This document shows, piece by piece, positions 33,705 to 41,535 of a stretch of DNA of 57,504 nucleotides. Numbering within the stretch: the first letter of the stretch is position 1; every line of letters starts with the position of its first letter. The DNA lies in assembly GCF_014647675.1 (NCBI RefSeq), contig NZ_BMPQ01000013.1, positions 69,779 to 127,282 of the forward strand, given 5' to 3'. Made by a program: the position numbers and the translations under genes. The DNA is from Streptomyces flaveus (GTDB lineage Bacteria; Actinomycetota; Actinomycetes; Streptomycetales; Streptomycetaceae). The notes beneath the pieces were generated by a model. That model ran no database searches. It had not been told where the DNA came from and saw only the letters and a list, made by a program, of their open reading frames with translations.

Positions 33705-34349
33705 TCAGAAGCTCGGCCCGCCGACCTTGTCGCCCGCCGCCGCCAGGCGTCCCCACAGCAGGTCCGCCAGGCTGCGTACCAACTCCGCGCGTGTGCACGG
33801 GCGTTCGCCGAGCCACCAGTCGCCGGCCGCGTGCATCATGCCGACGATGCCGTGTCCCCACACCCGCGCGAGCTGAGCGCTGTCGGGACCGAGGTCGACC
33901 CGTTCCTCGATGACCTTGCCGAGTTCCTCGCCCATACGGCGCAGCAGGGGAGCGGAGAGAAGGCCGACGTCGAAGCCCTGGTCGCTCTGCGGGCCACCCT
34001 CCGACGGGTGCATCAGGAAGCGGTACACCTGCGGGCGTGCCTCGATCGCCGCGAGGTACGTGTCGAGCGTGGCCTCGACCCGCTCGCGGCGCTCGGCCGG
34101 CGCGTCCAGGGCGGCCCGCAGCGCTTCGAGCAGGGCGTCCGTGTGGCGCTTGGCGAGGGCCGCGTACAGTCCACCCTTGTCACCGAAGTGCCGGTACAGA
34201 ATGGGCTTGGTGATGCCCGCCTCGGCGGCGATGGCGTTCATCGAGGCGCCGGGGCCGTCGCGGAGCACCACCCGGTCGGCGGCCTCCAGCAGCTCTCGCC
34301 GGCGGCGGTCGGCGGACCGCTGCTGCTCGGTCCGCTGTGTGGTGTCCAT
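33705..34349 (-). CDS. TetR family regulator of acyl-CoA dehydrogenase
   Basis: 214-residue repressor. HTH at about residues 14-60, with RRELLEAADRVVLRDGPGAS and the recognition part AGITKPILYRHFGDKGGLY. The C-terminal domain is of the fatty-acid-regulator sort, but the ligand cannot be read. The ATG at 34349 has GGGGAGA upstream; the open frame to 34415 is not conserved. It is divergent from the acyl-CoA dehydrogenase gene with a 169 bp promoter region that carries a perfect-arm palindrome (34464-34483). Autoregulation and control of the dehydrogenase by an acyl-CoA are the natural inference. Confidence 0.93.
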   Translation of the reverse strand: MDTTQRTEQQRSADRRRRELLEAADRVVLRDGPGASMNAIAAEAGITKPILYRHFGDKGGLYAALAKRHTDALLEALRAALDAPAERRERVEATLDTYLAAIEARPQVYRFLMHPSEGGPQSDQGFDVGLLSAPLLRRMGEELGKVIEERVDLGPDSAQLARVWGHGIVGMMHAAGDWWLGERPCTRAELVRSLADLLWGRLAAAGDKVGGPSF

Positions 34350-34463
34350 GAGCTCTCCCCACCCGTGCTGATTTGGTGACCCAGCGCAACGTAACACCCT
34401 GCGGTGATTCTGCATCGAACGGGCTGCCGGAGGGGAACCGGGAGTTGACTTTTCCTACCGACA

Positions 34464-34483
34464 GGTAACAGGTTACTGTTACC
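34464..34483. promoter_or_regulatory. palindromic operator before acyl-CoA dehydrogenase gene
   Basis: Perfect 8-bp arms GGTAACAG and CTGTTACC around GTTA. A further half-site GTAACAG lies at 34488-34494, 23 bp from the first. A TTGACT box at 34445-34450 lies just upstream, so a bound TetR protein would block the promoter. The start codon is at 34519. Confidence 0.65.
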
Positions 34484-34518
34484 GCAAGTAACAGGCTAGT
34501 GCTGTAGCTGGAGGGGAC

Positions 34519-35748
34519 ATGGCCGAGTTCACCATGGAGCTCAACGACGAACAGAAAGAGGTCCGGGACTGGCTCCACGGCTTCGCCGCCGATGTGATCC
34601 GTCCCGCGGCAGCCGAATGGGACGAGCGCGAAGAGACTCCCTGGCCGGTCATCCAGGAGGCCGCGAAAGTCGGCATCTACTCCCTGGACTTCTACGCCCA
34701 GCAGTACTTCGACCCCACCGGCCTCGGCATCCCCATGGCCATGGAGGAACTGTTCTGGGGTGACGCGGGCATCGCCCTGTCCATCGTCGGCACCGGCCTC
34801 GCCGCCGTGGGCGTCCTCGCCAACGGCACCGAGGAGCAGATCGGCACCTGGATCCCCCAGATGTACGGCGACGCGGGCGACGTCAAGGTCGCGGCCTTCT
34901 GCTCCTCCGAGCCCGACGCCGGCTCCGACGTGGCCTCCATGCGCACCCGTGCCGTCTACGACGAGGCCAAGGACGAGTGGGTCCTCAACGGCACCAAGAC
35001 CTGGGCGACGAACGGCGGCATCGCCAACGTCCACGTCGTGGTCGCCGTCGTCGACCCGGAGCTCGGTTCCAAGGGCCACGCCTCCTTCATCGTCCCGCCG
35101 AACACGCCGGGCCTGTCCCAGGGCCAGAAGTTCAAGAAGCACGGCATCCGCGCCTCGCACACCGCCGAGGTCGTCCTGGAGGACGCCCGCGTCCCCGGCT
35201 CCTGCCTGCTCGGCGGCAAGGAGAAGCTGGACGAGCGGCTCGCCCGTGCCCGGGAGAGGGCGAAGGCGGGCGACGGTGAGCGCGTGAAGAACGCGGCGAT
35301 GGCCACGTTCGAGGCCTCCCGCCCCGCCGTCGGCGCCATGGCCGTCGGCACGGCCCGGGCCGCGTACGAGGTCGCCCTCGACTACGCCAAGACGCGGGAG
35401 CAGTTCGGGCGGCCGATCATCGACAACCAGGGTGTCGCCTTCCAGCTCGCCGACATGCGTACGTCGATCGACGCGGCCCGGCTGCTGGTGTGGCGGGCCT
35501 CGTGGATGGCGGTCAACGGGAAGCCGTTCACCGCGGCTGAGGGGTCCATGTCGAAGCTGTTCGCGAGTGAGACCGCGAAGAAGGTGACGGCGGAGGCGAT
35601 CCAGATCCTCGGAGGCAACGGCTACACGCGCGAGTACCCGGTCGAGCGCATGCACAGGGACGCCGCGATCTACACGATCTTCGAAGGCACGAGCGAGATC
35701 CAGCGCCTGGTGATCGCCCGCACCCTCGCGGGTATGCCGATCCGCTGA
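34519..35748 (+). CDS. acyl-CoA dehydrogenase
   Basis: FAD enzyme that introduces the alpha-beta double bond in an acyl-CoA. 409 residues, normal length. Marks: CSSEPDAGSDVASMRTRA in the FAD/substrate region, FGRPIIDNQGVAFQLADM and the C-terminal IYTIFEGTSEIQRLVIAR with the catalytic Glu of IFEGT. The ATG at 34519 has GGAGGGG upstream. The leader has a TTGACT box overlapped by a palindrome, so expression probably answers to the divergent TetR protein. Chain length preference is unknown. No insert like that in the 43-kb dehydrogenases is present here. Confidence 0.95.
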   Translation: MAEFTMELNDEQKEVRDWLHGFAADVIRPAAAEWDEREETPWPVIQEAAKVGIYSLDFYAQQYFDPTGLGIPMAMEELFWGDAGIALSIVGTGLAAVGVLANGTEEQIGTWIPQMYGDAGDVKVAAFCSSEPDAGSDVASMRTRAVYDEAKDEWVLNGTKTWATNGGIANVHVVVAVVDPELGSKGHASFIVPPNTPGLSQGQKFKKHGIRASHTAEVVLEDARVPGSCLLGGKEKLDERLARARERAKAGDGERVKNAAMATFEASRPAVGAMAVGTARAAYEVALDYAKTREQFGRPIIDNQGVAFQLADMRTSIDAARLLVWRASWMAVNGKPFTAAEGSMSKLFASETAKKVTAEAIQILGGNGYTREYPVERMHRDAAIYTIFEGTSEIQRLVIARTLAGMPIR

Positions 35749-35815
35749 CGGCACTGAGCGGTCGGGGCGCCGCAGGGCGCGACACCCCGCCACTCTTGCT
35801 CTGGAACAACACTAT

Positions 35816-35990
35816 TTGAATCCTCCCCCAACTGAAGCCGGGGGATACCTGGCTCACGCTGCCTGCGGGTCAGCGACCCGACAGGTCTTCCACGATCAAC
35901 ACCAGCCGGGTTGAAACCAGCCCGGTTTGATACGGCAAAGCTTGGAGGTGCATGTGCTGTCTTGGCTCTCGATCAGCACGGCGTACGCGC
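35816..35990 (-). mobile_element. right-end remnant of a TnpB-type IS200/IS605 element
   Basis: Read on the minus strand, a frame ends TRRQREPGIPRLQLGEDS and the DNA passes through a TCCCCC/GGGGGA hairpin (35824-35845) to GGATTCAA, the usual 3' end of tnpB followed by the element's right end in actinomycetes. In active elements this end is also the 3' part of the omega-RNA guide scaffold. Two further hairpins lie at 35866-35880 (CGGGTC/GACCCG) and 35906-35925 (CCGGG/CCCGG). Upstream the frame has stops and no recognisable TnpB core, so it is a decayed fragment. Confidence 0.55.
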
Positions 35991-36051
35991 TTGGTTCTCG
36001 CAACGCACGGCAGCCAGCTTACCCGACCGTGTGGGCGGTCTTTCGCCCTGA

Positions 36052-36444
36052 GGCGGAGCCGATGAGGCGCGGGTCGCGGCGTACGAGCCGCTGGCGGGGG
36101 CCCAGGCGTATCCCGCGTACGTCGCCTGGCTCGCCCTGAACGGCGCACCGGCCGACGTCGTGCTCGCGCTGAGTGCCAACTTCTCGGCCTGGGGCGGCTA
36201 TTGCGCCACCATCGCCGAGGCGCTGCGCCGCCAGTACGGCTTCGACGACGAGGCCTGCGGCTTCTTCGACCTCTTCGCCGAGCCCGCGCCCGACCTGGAG
36301 CAGAAGGCGGTGGCCGCCGTGCAGGCCGGGCTGGACGCGGAGTTGATCAGCGAGGAGGCGGTCCATCGCTACGGACGCCTGTTGCAGCGCTACGAGGAGA
36401 TGTTCTGGCACACCCTGTGGGAGCTGGACCGGGGCGAGTCCTAG
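36052..36444 (+). pseudogene. 5'-truncated TenA/PqqC-like gene
   Basis: The frame from 36052 to the TAG at 36444 encodes 130 residues that look like the C-terminal part of a TenA (thiaminase II-like) helical-bundle protein: YVAWLALNGAPADVVLALSAN, then WGGYCATIAEALRR, and a last helix RYEEMFWHTLWELDRGE. A full member has about 220 residues. In frame there is a TGA at 36049-36051 and just before it the IS200/IS605 remnant, so roughly 90 N-terminal residues are gone. An internal ATG at 36160 could give a 94-residue product, but it lacks a good ribosome site. Codon use is still gene-like, so the loss may be recent. Confidence 0.7.
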
Positions 36445-36450
36445 CGAACC

Positions 36451-36690
36451 CTAGTCGGACGACGTCCCACTGCTGTGGGCGATGCAGGCCACGTCGATAC
36501 GGTCGGCCAGCTTGGCGAGTTCGATCGTGAGGGTCGCCACCGTGTCCTCGTCGAGGCCCTCCTGACCGGCCTCGACCAGATGCAGCCATCGGCCGCCGAC
36601 CGTACGCAGCAGCTTGCTGACGTCGGCGGCCGCCACCTGCAACGTGCCGCGGTCGTCGACGATCAGAGGGAGGGTCACTTCGCGGTTCAC
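36451..36690 (-). CDS. DUF6213 small protein
   Basis: 79-residue soluble protein, starting with the GTG at 36690 (VNREVTLPLIVDDRGTLQVAA). Such short proteins, now called DUF6213, are common in Streptomyces and have no known role. The C-terminal half is an amphipathic helix, ELAKLADRIDVACIAH. It follows the aldehyde dehydrogenase gene by 25 bp on the same strand and is the last gene of the ligase-NUDIX-aldehyde dehydrogenase run. The upstream ribosome site is weak, which suggests coupling to the preceding gene. Confidence 0.78.
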   Translation of the reverse strand: MNREVTLPLIVDDRGTLQVAAADVSKLLRTVGGRWLHLVEAGQEGLDEDTVATLTIELAKLADRIDVACIAHSSGTSSD

Positions 36691-36715
36691 ACAGGCGATC
36701 GTAACTGCGGAACGC

Positions 36716-38101
36716 TCACGCTCCGTGCCATACGGTGGTGATGTTGCAGAACTCGCGGATTCCGTGTCCCGACAGCTCACGTCCGTAGCCGGACCGTTTG
36801 ACCCCGCCGAACGGGAACGCCGGGTGGGACGCCGTCATCCCGTTGAGGTAGACACCGCCCGCTTCCAGATCGCGTACGAAGCGGTCGATGTCGGCCTCGT
36901 CGCGGGTCCAGACGTTGGAACTCAGCCCGAACGGCGAGTCGTTGGCGATCGTCACCGCCTCGTCGAGGCCGGCGGCACGATAGAGCGTGGCGACCGGGCC
37001 GAAGGTCTCCTCGCGGTGGATGCGCATGGCGGGGGTGACGTCGGCGAGGACGGTCGGCGGGTAGTACCAGCCGGGCCGGTCGGACCGTTCGCCGCCGCAC
37101 AGCACCGTCGCGCCGCTCTCCACCGCCTCGTCCACGAGCTCCGCCAGCCCGTCGCGGCCCTGCTCGCTGGAGAGCGGGCCGACGTCCGTGTCCTCGTCCA
37201 GCGGGTCGCCGACCTTCAGCGCCTTCATGCCCGCCGTGAAGCGCTCGGCGAAGGCGTCGAAGACGTCCGTGTGCACGATGAACCGCTTGGCGGCGATGCA
37301 GGACTGCCCGGTGTTCTGCACACGGGCCGTCACCGCGGTCTTCGCCGCCCGGTCGAGGTCGGCCGACGGCATCACCACGTACGGATCGCTGCCGCCCAGC
37401 TCCAGCACAGTCTTCTTGACCTCGTCACCGGCGACCGAGGCGACCGCGCGGCCCGCAGGTTCGCTGCCGGTGAGCGTCGCCGCCCTGACCCGTTCGTCGC
37501 GCAGGATGCCCTCGACCTCGCCGGAGCCGATGAGCAACGTCTGGAAACAGCCTTCCGGGAAGCCCGCCCGGTGGAACAGGTCCTCCAGGTAGAGGGCGGT
37601 CTGCGGCACGTTCGAGGCGTGCTTCAGCAGCCCCACGTTGCCAGCCATCAGCGCGGGCGCGGCGAACCGGATCACCTGCCAGAGCGGGAAGTTCCAGGGC
37701 ATCACCGCGAGCACCGGGCCGAGCGGCCGGTAGCGCACGAGCACCCGGGAGGCACCGGAGTCACGCGCCTCGGATTCCAGGGCCTCCTCGTCGGCGAGCA
37801 GTTCCTCGGCGTGGTCGGCGTACCAGCGCATCGCCTTCGCGCACTTCGCGACTTCCGCACGGGCCTGCTTGATCGGCTTGCCCATCTCCGTGGTCATCAC
37901 GCGGGCGGTGTCCTGCGTGTCCTCTTCCAGCAGGTCGGCGGCCCGGCGCATCAGCCGTGCGCGCTCGGCGAACGAGGTGGTGCGATACGTACGGAACGCG
38001 GCGTCGGCGGTCGCGAGCCTGCGCTCGATCTCCTCGGCGCCGAGGGCGTCGTAGGTCTTGAGCGTCTCGCCGTTTGCCGGATTCACCGTCGCGATGGGCA
38101 T
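36716..38101 (-). CDS. aldehyde dehydrogenase (succinate-semialdehyde type)
   Basis: NAD(P)-dependent oxidation of an aldehyde to the acid. 461 residues. Family marks: MPWNFPLWQVIRFAAPALMAGN, the general-base Glu in VLELGGSDPYVV, nucleophile Cys in NTGQSCIAAKRF and REETFGPVATLY. The sequence is closest in style to the shorter succinate-semialdehyde dehydrogenases (GabD/SSADH) of actinomycetes; other aldehydes are possible. The ATG at 38101 has AGGAGGTC upstream. It lies 65 bp after the NUDIX gene in the same direction and before DUF6213. Confidence 0.93.
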   Translation of the reverse strand: MPIATVNPANGETLKTYDALGAEEIERRLATADAAFRTYRTTSFAERARLMRRAADLLEEDTQDTARVMTTEMGKPIKQARAEVAKCAKAMRWYADHAEELLADEEALESEARDSGASRVLVRYRPLGPVLAVMPWNFPLWQVIRFAAPALMAGNVGLLKHASNVPQTALYLEDLFHRAGFPEGCFQTLLIGSGEVEGILRDERVRAATLTGSEPAGRAVASVAGDEVKKTVLELGGSDPYVVMPSADLDRAAKTAVTARVQNTGQSCIAAKRFIVHTDVFDAFAERFTAGMKALKVGDPLDEDTDVGPLSSEQGRDGLAELVDEAVESGATVLCGGERSDRPGWYYPPTVLADVTPAMRIHREETFGPVATLYRAAGLDEAVTIANDSPFGLSSNVWTRDEADIDRFVRDLEAGGVYLNGMTASHPAFPFGGVKRSGYGRELSGHGIREFCNITTVWHGA

Positions 38102-38166
38102 GACGACCTCCTGAATACAGGCACCGGAGCTTGTCTGTCGGATCCGCGTACCCACGCGCAGCCGCT

Positions 38167-38634
38167 TTAGCCGAGGTGCTCCTCGAGGCGGTCCAGGAAC
38201 TCCGTCTGGGCCTTGACGATCACGGCTCGCGCCCGGTCGAGCCCGAACCACTCCACCCGGCTCAGTTCGGGGAACTCCTTGAGCCGGCCCGAGCCCTTCG
38301 GCCACTCCATCTCGAACGTTCCCGGCACCACCGTCGCCGGGTCGAGGTCGGCCTCGATCGCCCACGCGGTGACGATCTTGCCGTTCGCCTGCCGGACCTC
38401 GCCGAGCGGCACGGCCTCGCCGTCGGGCGGCTCCAGGCCCAGTTCCTCGCGGAACTCCCGGTGGGCCGCGTCCCAGGCCGGCTCGTCGGGCTCGTACTCA
38501 CCCTTCGGTACGGTCCACGCGCCGGCGTCGCGACGTTCCCAGAAGGGGCCGCCCATGTGTCCGAGCAGTACCTCCAGGCCGTCGCCGGTGTGGTGGAACA
38601 GCAGCAGGCCCGCGCTGCGGCGAGGGGCTCTCAC
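38167..38634 (-). CDS. NUDIX hydrolase overlapping the DNA ligase gene
   Basis: 155-residue NUDIX protein. The box is visible as GEYEPDEPAWDAAHREFREELG near residue 55 in discontinuous form: Gly, then REFREELG with the metal-binding glutamates. The flanking YxW-type ends (AGAWTVPKGE and EFPELSRVEWF) match small DNA-repair-type NUDIX enzymes fused or linked to ligases. The GTG at 38634 overlaps the ligase stop (GTGA), so the two are co-translated. This pairing suggests a nucleotide- or end-cleaning role beside the ligase; the substrate is unknown. Confidence 0.92.
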   Translation of the reverse strand: MRAPRRSAGLLLFHHTGDGLEVLLGHMGGPFWERRDAGAWTVPKGEYEPDEPAWDAAHREFREELGLEPPDGEAVPLGEVRQANGKIVTAWAIEADLDPATVVPGTFEMEWPKGSGRLKEFPELSRVEWFGLDRARAVIVKAQTEFLDRLEEHLG

Positions 38635-40178
38635 CGGGGCACCTCCGGGTGCGCGGCGAGCAGCATCTCGACGGTGTCGGCCTCCGCCGGGGTCTTGTCC
38701 TCGCGATAACGGACGACGCGGGCGAAGCGGAGCGTGACGCCGACCGGGTAGCGGGTGGACTTCTGCAGACCGTCGTAGGCGACCTCGACGACGAGCTCGG
38801 GCCGTACGGTCACCACATGGCCGTTGTCCTCGACGGCGATCTCGCGCAGCCGCTCGGTCTGCCAGACCAGCATCGCGTCCGTCATGCCCTTGAACGTCTT
38901 GCCCAGCATGGCGAACGAGCCGTCCGGATTCCGCGCCCCCAGATGCAGGTTGGACAGCTTGCCGGTGCGCCGCCCGTGCCCCCACTCGGCGGCCAGCACC
39001 ACCAGGTCCAGCGTGTGTACGGGTTTGACCTTCAGCCAGGAGGCACCGCGCCGGCCCGCGCTGTAGGGGGCGTCGAGGCCCTTCAGTACGACGCCCTCGT
39101 GGCCGCGCTTCAGCGTGTCCGCGAGGAACCGTTCCGCGGCCTCGCGTACCTCGCTGTCCGCCGGATCCGCCACGAGCGTGCGCCGCACTCGCATCGGCTC
39201 GGGAACCAGCCGGGCCAGCTCCGCGTGGCGGTCGGCGAACGGCAGGTCGAGCAGGTCGTGACCGTCCACGGACAGCGCGTCGAAGAAGACGGGGGAGACG
39301 GGCAGGGCCTCGGCCGCCGTGCCGACGTCCACGCGGGAGCCCACCCGTCCGGAGATGTCCTGGAAGGACTTCGGCCGGCCGTCCTCGTCGAACGCGATGA
39401 CCTCGCCGTCCAGAATGAACCGCTCGCCCTTCAACTCCCTTGCCGCGGAAGTGAGTTCGGGCAGACGGTCAGTGATGTCGTCCAAGGTGCGCGTGTAGAG
39501 GCGTATGTCGTCGCCGTCGCGGTGGACCTGGACGCGGATGCCGTCCAGCTTCTCCTCGACGGCGCAGGCGCCGAGCTTGCCGATCGCCTCCGCCACGGAC
39601 GAGGCGCTGTGCGCCAGCATGGGCAGGACCGGACGGCCGACGGTGAGCCGGAACTCGTCGAGCACCTCCTGACCGTCCGCCAACAGCCGCTGCGCCACGG
39701 TCTGCAGCGAACCGGCCAGCATCACCGCGCGCCGTACGTCCGCGGAGGGCGCACCGGTCGCCTCGGCGAGCCCTTCGACGGCGACGGCGTCGAGGGCGCC
39801 CTGCCGCACCTCTCCGCTGAGCAGCCCGAGCAGGAACCGCTGCTCGTCCGCGGTGGCCGCGGCCATCAACTCCCCGACCAGTCGCAGGCGTTCGGCTTGC
39901 GAGCCGGTGCCGGAGATGCCCGCGAGTGCGGTCAGTCTTGCGTCCACGTCCCGGACGCTGAGCGTTGGCTCTCCGGCCGGGGCGACTGGTCGGCTGAGCA
40001 CCTTCCAGCCGATGCCGATCCGTCCCTGCGGGAGGCGTCCCGCCAGGTACGGGATCACGATCGGCGCCTCCTCGGCCTGCGCGTCCCGGAACAGCTCGGC
40101 CAGTAGGCCGATCTTCCGGGAGCGGGCCGAGGTGGCGGCGACCTCCTGCGACACGTTCGCGAGCCGGGCGAAGAGCAT
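38631..40178 (-). CDS. ATP-dependent DNA ligase (LigB-type)
   Basis: 515-residue ATP-dependent ligase. An N-terminal DNA-binding domain (about 1-190) precedes the adenylation domain with the nucleophilic lysine in VEEKLDGIRVQVHRDG (motif I), then FILDGEVIAFD (motif III-like) and HEGVVLKGLDAPYSAG (motif IV). The C-terminal OB domain contains WLKVKPVHTLDLVVLAAEWG (motif V). Such enzymes supplement the NAD-dependent LigA and act in repair. The ATG at 40178 starts the conserved MLFARLANVSQEVAATSARS. Its promoter must lie next to or inside the large inverted repeat at 40210-40473. Confidence 0.95.
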   Translation of the reverse strand: MLFARLANVSQEVAATSARSRKIGLLAELFRDAQAEEAPIVIPYLAGRLPQGRIGIGWKVLSRPVAPAGEPTLSVRDVDARLTALAGISGTGSQAERLRLVGELMAAATADEQRFLLGLLSGEVRQGALDAVAVEGLAEATGAPSADVRRAVMLAGSLQTVAQRLLADGQEVLDEFRLTVGRPVLPMLAHSASSVAEAIGKLGACAVEEKLDGIRVQVHRDGDDIRLYTRTLDDITDRLPELTSAARELKGERFILDGEVIAFDEDGRPKSFQDISGRVGSRVDVGTAAEALPVSPVFFDALSVDGHDLLDLPFADRHAELARLVPEPMRVRRTLVADPADSEVREAAERFLADTLKRGHEGVVLKGLDAPYSAGRRGASWLKVKPVHTLDLVVLAAEWGHGRRTGKLSNLHLGARNPDGSFAMLGKTFKGMTDAMLVWQTERLREIAVEDNGHVVTVRPELVVEVAYDGLQKSTRYPVGVTLRFARVVRYREDKTPAEADTVEMLLAAHPEVPR

Positions 40179-40209
40179 GTAGCCATTGTGTCTCGGGTGC
40201 GGGTTGAGT

Positions 40210-40473
40210 GTGGCTGGTCGCGCAGTTCCCCGCGCCCCTTGGGTGGGTGGGGGGTGCGGGGTCGTGGGCCGGTGCGTCAGCCCGTCGCAGGGCGGGCATA
40301 CGGCCCTGGCCTGATACACGGTCCTGGTTCTCCGAGACCGGACCTAAGCGACGGGCATACGACGCACCGGCCCACGGCCCCTCCCGCCGGCGGGAAGCTG
40401 CGGGTTCGTTGTGGCTGGGGGTGGGTGGAGCCGCAGGCTTTTCAGGGGCGCGGGGAACTGCGCGACCAGCCAC
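40210..40473. repeat. 264-bp nested inverted repeat
   Basis: Three matching arm pairs in nested order: a perfect 30-bp outer pair (40210-40239 and 40444-40473, starting GTGGCTGGTCGCGCAGTTCC), a perfect 16-bp middle pair CGTGGGCCGGTGCGTC (40263-40278 and 40361-40376) and an 8-bp inner pair CCCGTCGC (40281-40288 and 40348-40355). No gene lies inside. The outer arm belongs to the same family as the repeat at 33623. It fills the space between the starts-and-ends of ligase and reductase genes and resembles a MITE-like or cruciform-forming element. Confidence 0.85.
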
Positions 40474-40528
40474 GACGGGCCCGCAGTCGCCCACGCACCG
40501 AACCCACCCTCCCGGTAGGCGCCCCTGC

Positions 40529-41458
40529 TCAGCCGCCGGAGGCGATGTCCGCGAACAGCAAGTCCCCGTTGATCATGGCCCCCGCTCGATAGCCCAACGC
40601 AGCCGCGTTGATCACCTGCTCCGAGAACCCCACCGCATTGCCCGCCGCCCAAACGCCCGGCACGCTGGTGCGACCCGCTTCGTCCACGGCCGCGTACACG
40701 CCGAACGGTGTCTCCTCCAGGTCGGCACCGAGCTGCTCCAGCAGCCCCGTACGCGGAACGGCCCGCGGCGCCACGAACACCACGGAGCGCTCGTGCTCGG
40801 ACCCGTCCGCAAGACGCACTCCGGTGAGCCGATCGTCCGAGACGACGAGCGCCGCCACCTCGCCGGGAACCACGTTCACCCCGGCCGCGGCAAGGTGGCG
40901 CAGATCCTCGTCCGAGAGTTCGGATTCGGCGACCGTGTGCAGGAAGAGGGAAACGTCCTTGGACCACTGCGTGACCATCAGCGCCTGGTGCACGCTCATG
41001 GCGGACGTCGCAAGCACCCCGAACGCCTGGTCGCGAACCTCCCAGCCGTGGCAGTACGGACAGTGCAGCACATCCCGTCCGAAGCGCTCCGCGACCCCGG
41101 GCACCGTCGGCAACTCGTCCGCAAGCCCGGTCGCGACGACCAGCCGACGCGCATGCACCGTCCGCCCGGATTCCAGCGTCACGTCGAACTCCCCGGCGTC
41201 GTCCCGCGCGACGTCCACCGCACGGTCCCGTACCAGTTCGACCCCGTATCGCTGAATCTCCCGCCGCCCCTCGGCGAGGAACTCGGTGGGCGACATCCCG
41301 TCCCGCGACAGATAGCCCTGCATGTGCGCGGCGGGCGCGTTGCGCGGCTCGCCCGCGTCGACGACGAGCACGTGACGCCGCGCGCGTCCCAGTACGAGCG
41401 CGGCGGACAGCCCGGCCGCGCCGCCTCCGACGACGACCACTTCATAACGATCGGTCAT
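40529..41458 (-). CDS. thioredoxin reductase-like FAD oxidoreductase
   Basis: 309-residue pyridine nucleotide-disulfide oxidoreductase of the TrxB-like group. The N-terminal FAD loop is VVVVGGGAAGLSAALVLGRA, the redox pair is in HCPYCHGWEVRD (CxxC) and the C-terminal FAD motif reads GVWAAGNAVGF. The paired NADPH region lies between (about 115-235). The Cys-His context differs from classical TrxB (CATC), so it may serve another disulfide or small-molecule partner. The ATG at 41458 is used; the upstream in-frame ATG at 41479 is not conserved. It is divergent from an XRE-cupin regulator that probably controls it. Confidence 0.92.
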   Translation of the reverse strand: MTDRYEVVVVGGGAAGLSAALVLGRARRHVLVVDAGEPRNAPAAHMQGYLSRDGMSPTEFLAEGRREIQRYGVELVRDRAVDVARDDAGEFDVTLESGRTVHARRLVVATGLADELPTVPGVAERFGRDVLHCPYCHGWEVRDQAFGVLATSAMSVHQALMVTQWSKDVSLFLHTVAESELSDEDLRHLAAAGVNVVPGEVAALVVSDDRLTGVRLADGSEHERSVVFVAPRAVPRTGLLEQLGADLEETPFGVYAAVDEAGRTSVPGVWAAGNAVGFSEQVINAAALGYRAGAMINGDLLFADIASGG

Positions 41459-41500
41459 GGTGACCACCTCCACACACAAGGTCGCCCGACCGCTGCCGTA

Positions 41501-41530
41501 TTGACAAACATCTTTGCCGAAACTGCAATA
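41501..41530 (+). promoter_or_regulatory. promoter giving a probable leaderless XRE-cupin mRNA
   Basis: TTGACA at 41501-41506 and TGCAAT at 41524-41529 are 17 bp apart. Transcription would then start about at the ATG at 41536, so the mRNA is likely leaderless. TTGC (41514-41517) and GCAA (41525-41528) form an inverted repeat overlapping the -10 box and may be the regulator's own operator. Confidence 0.6.
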
Positions 41531-41535
41531 GACGC

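Noticed and set aside
35870..36148. 92-residue minus-strand frame as an intact gene
   Set aside because: No family match over most of its length; it partly overlaps the IS remnant in another frame and the truncated TenA-like gene.
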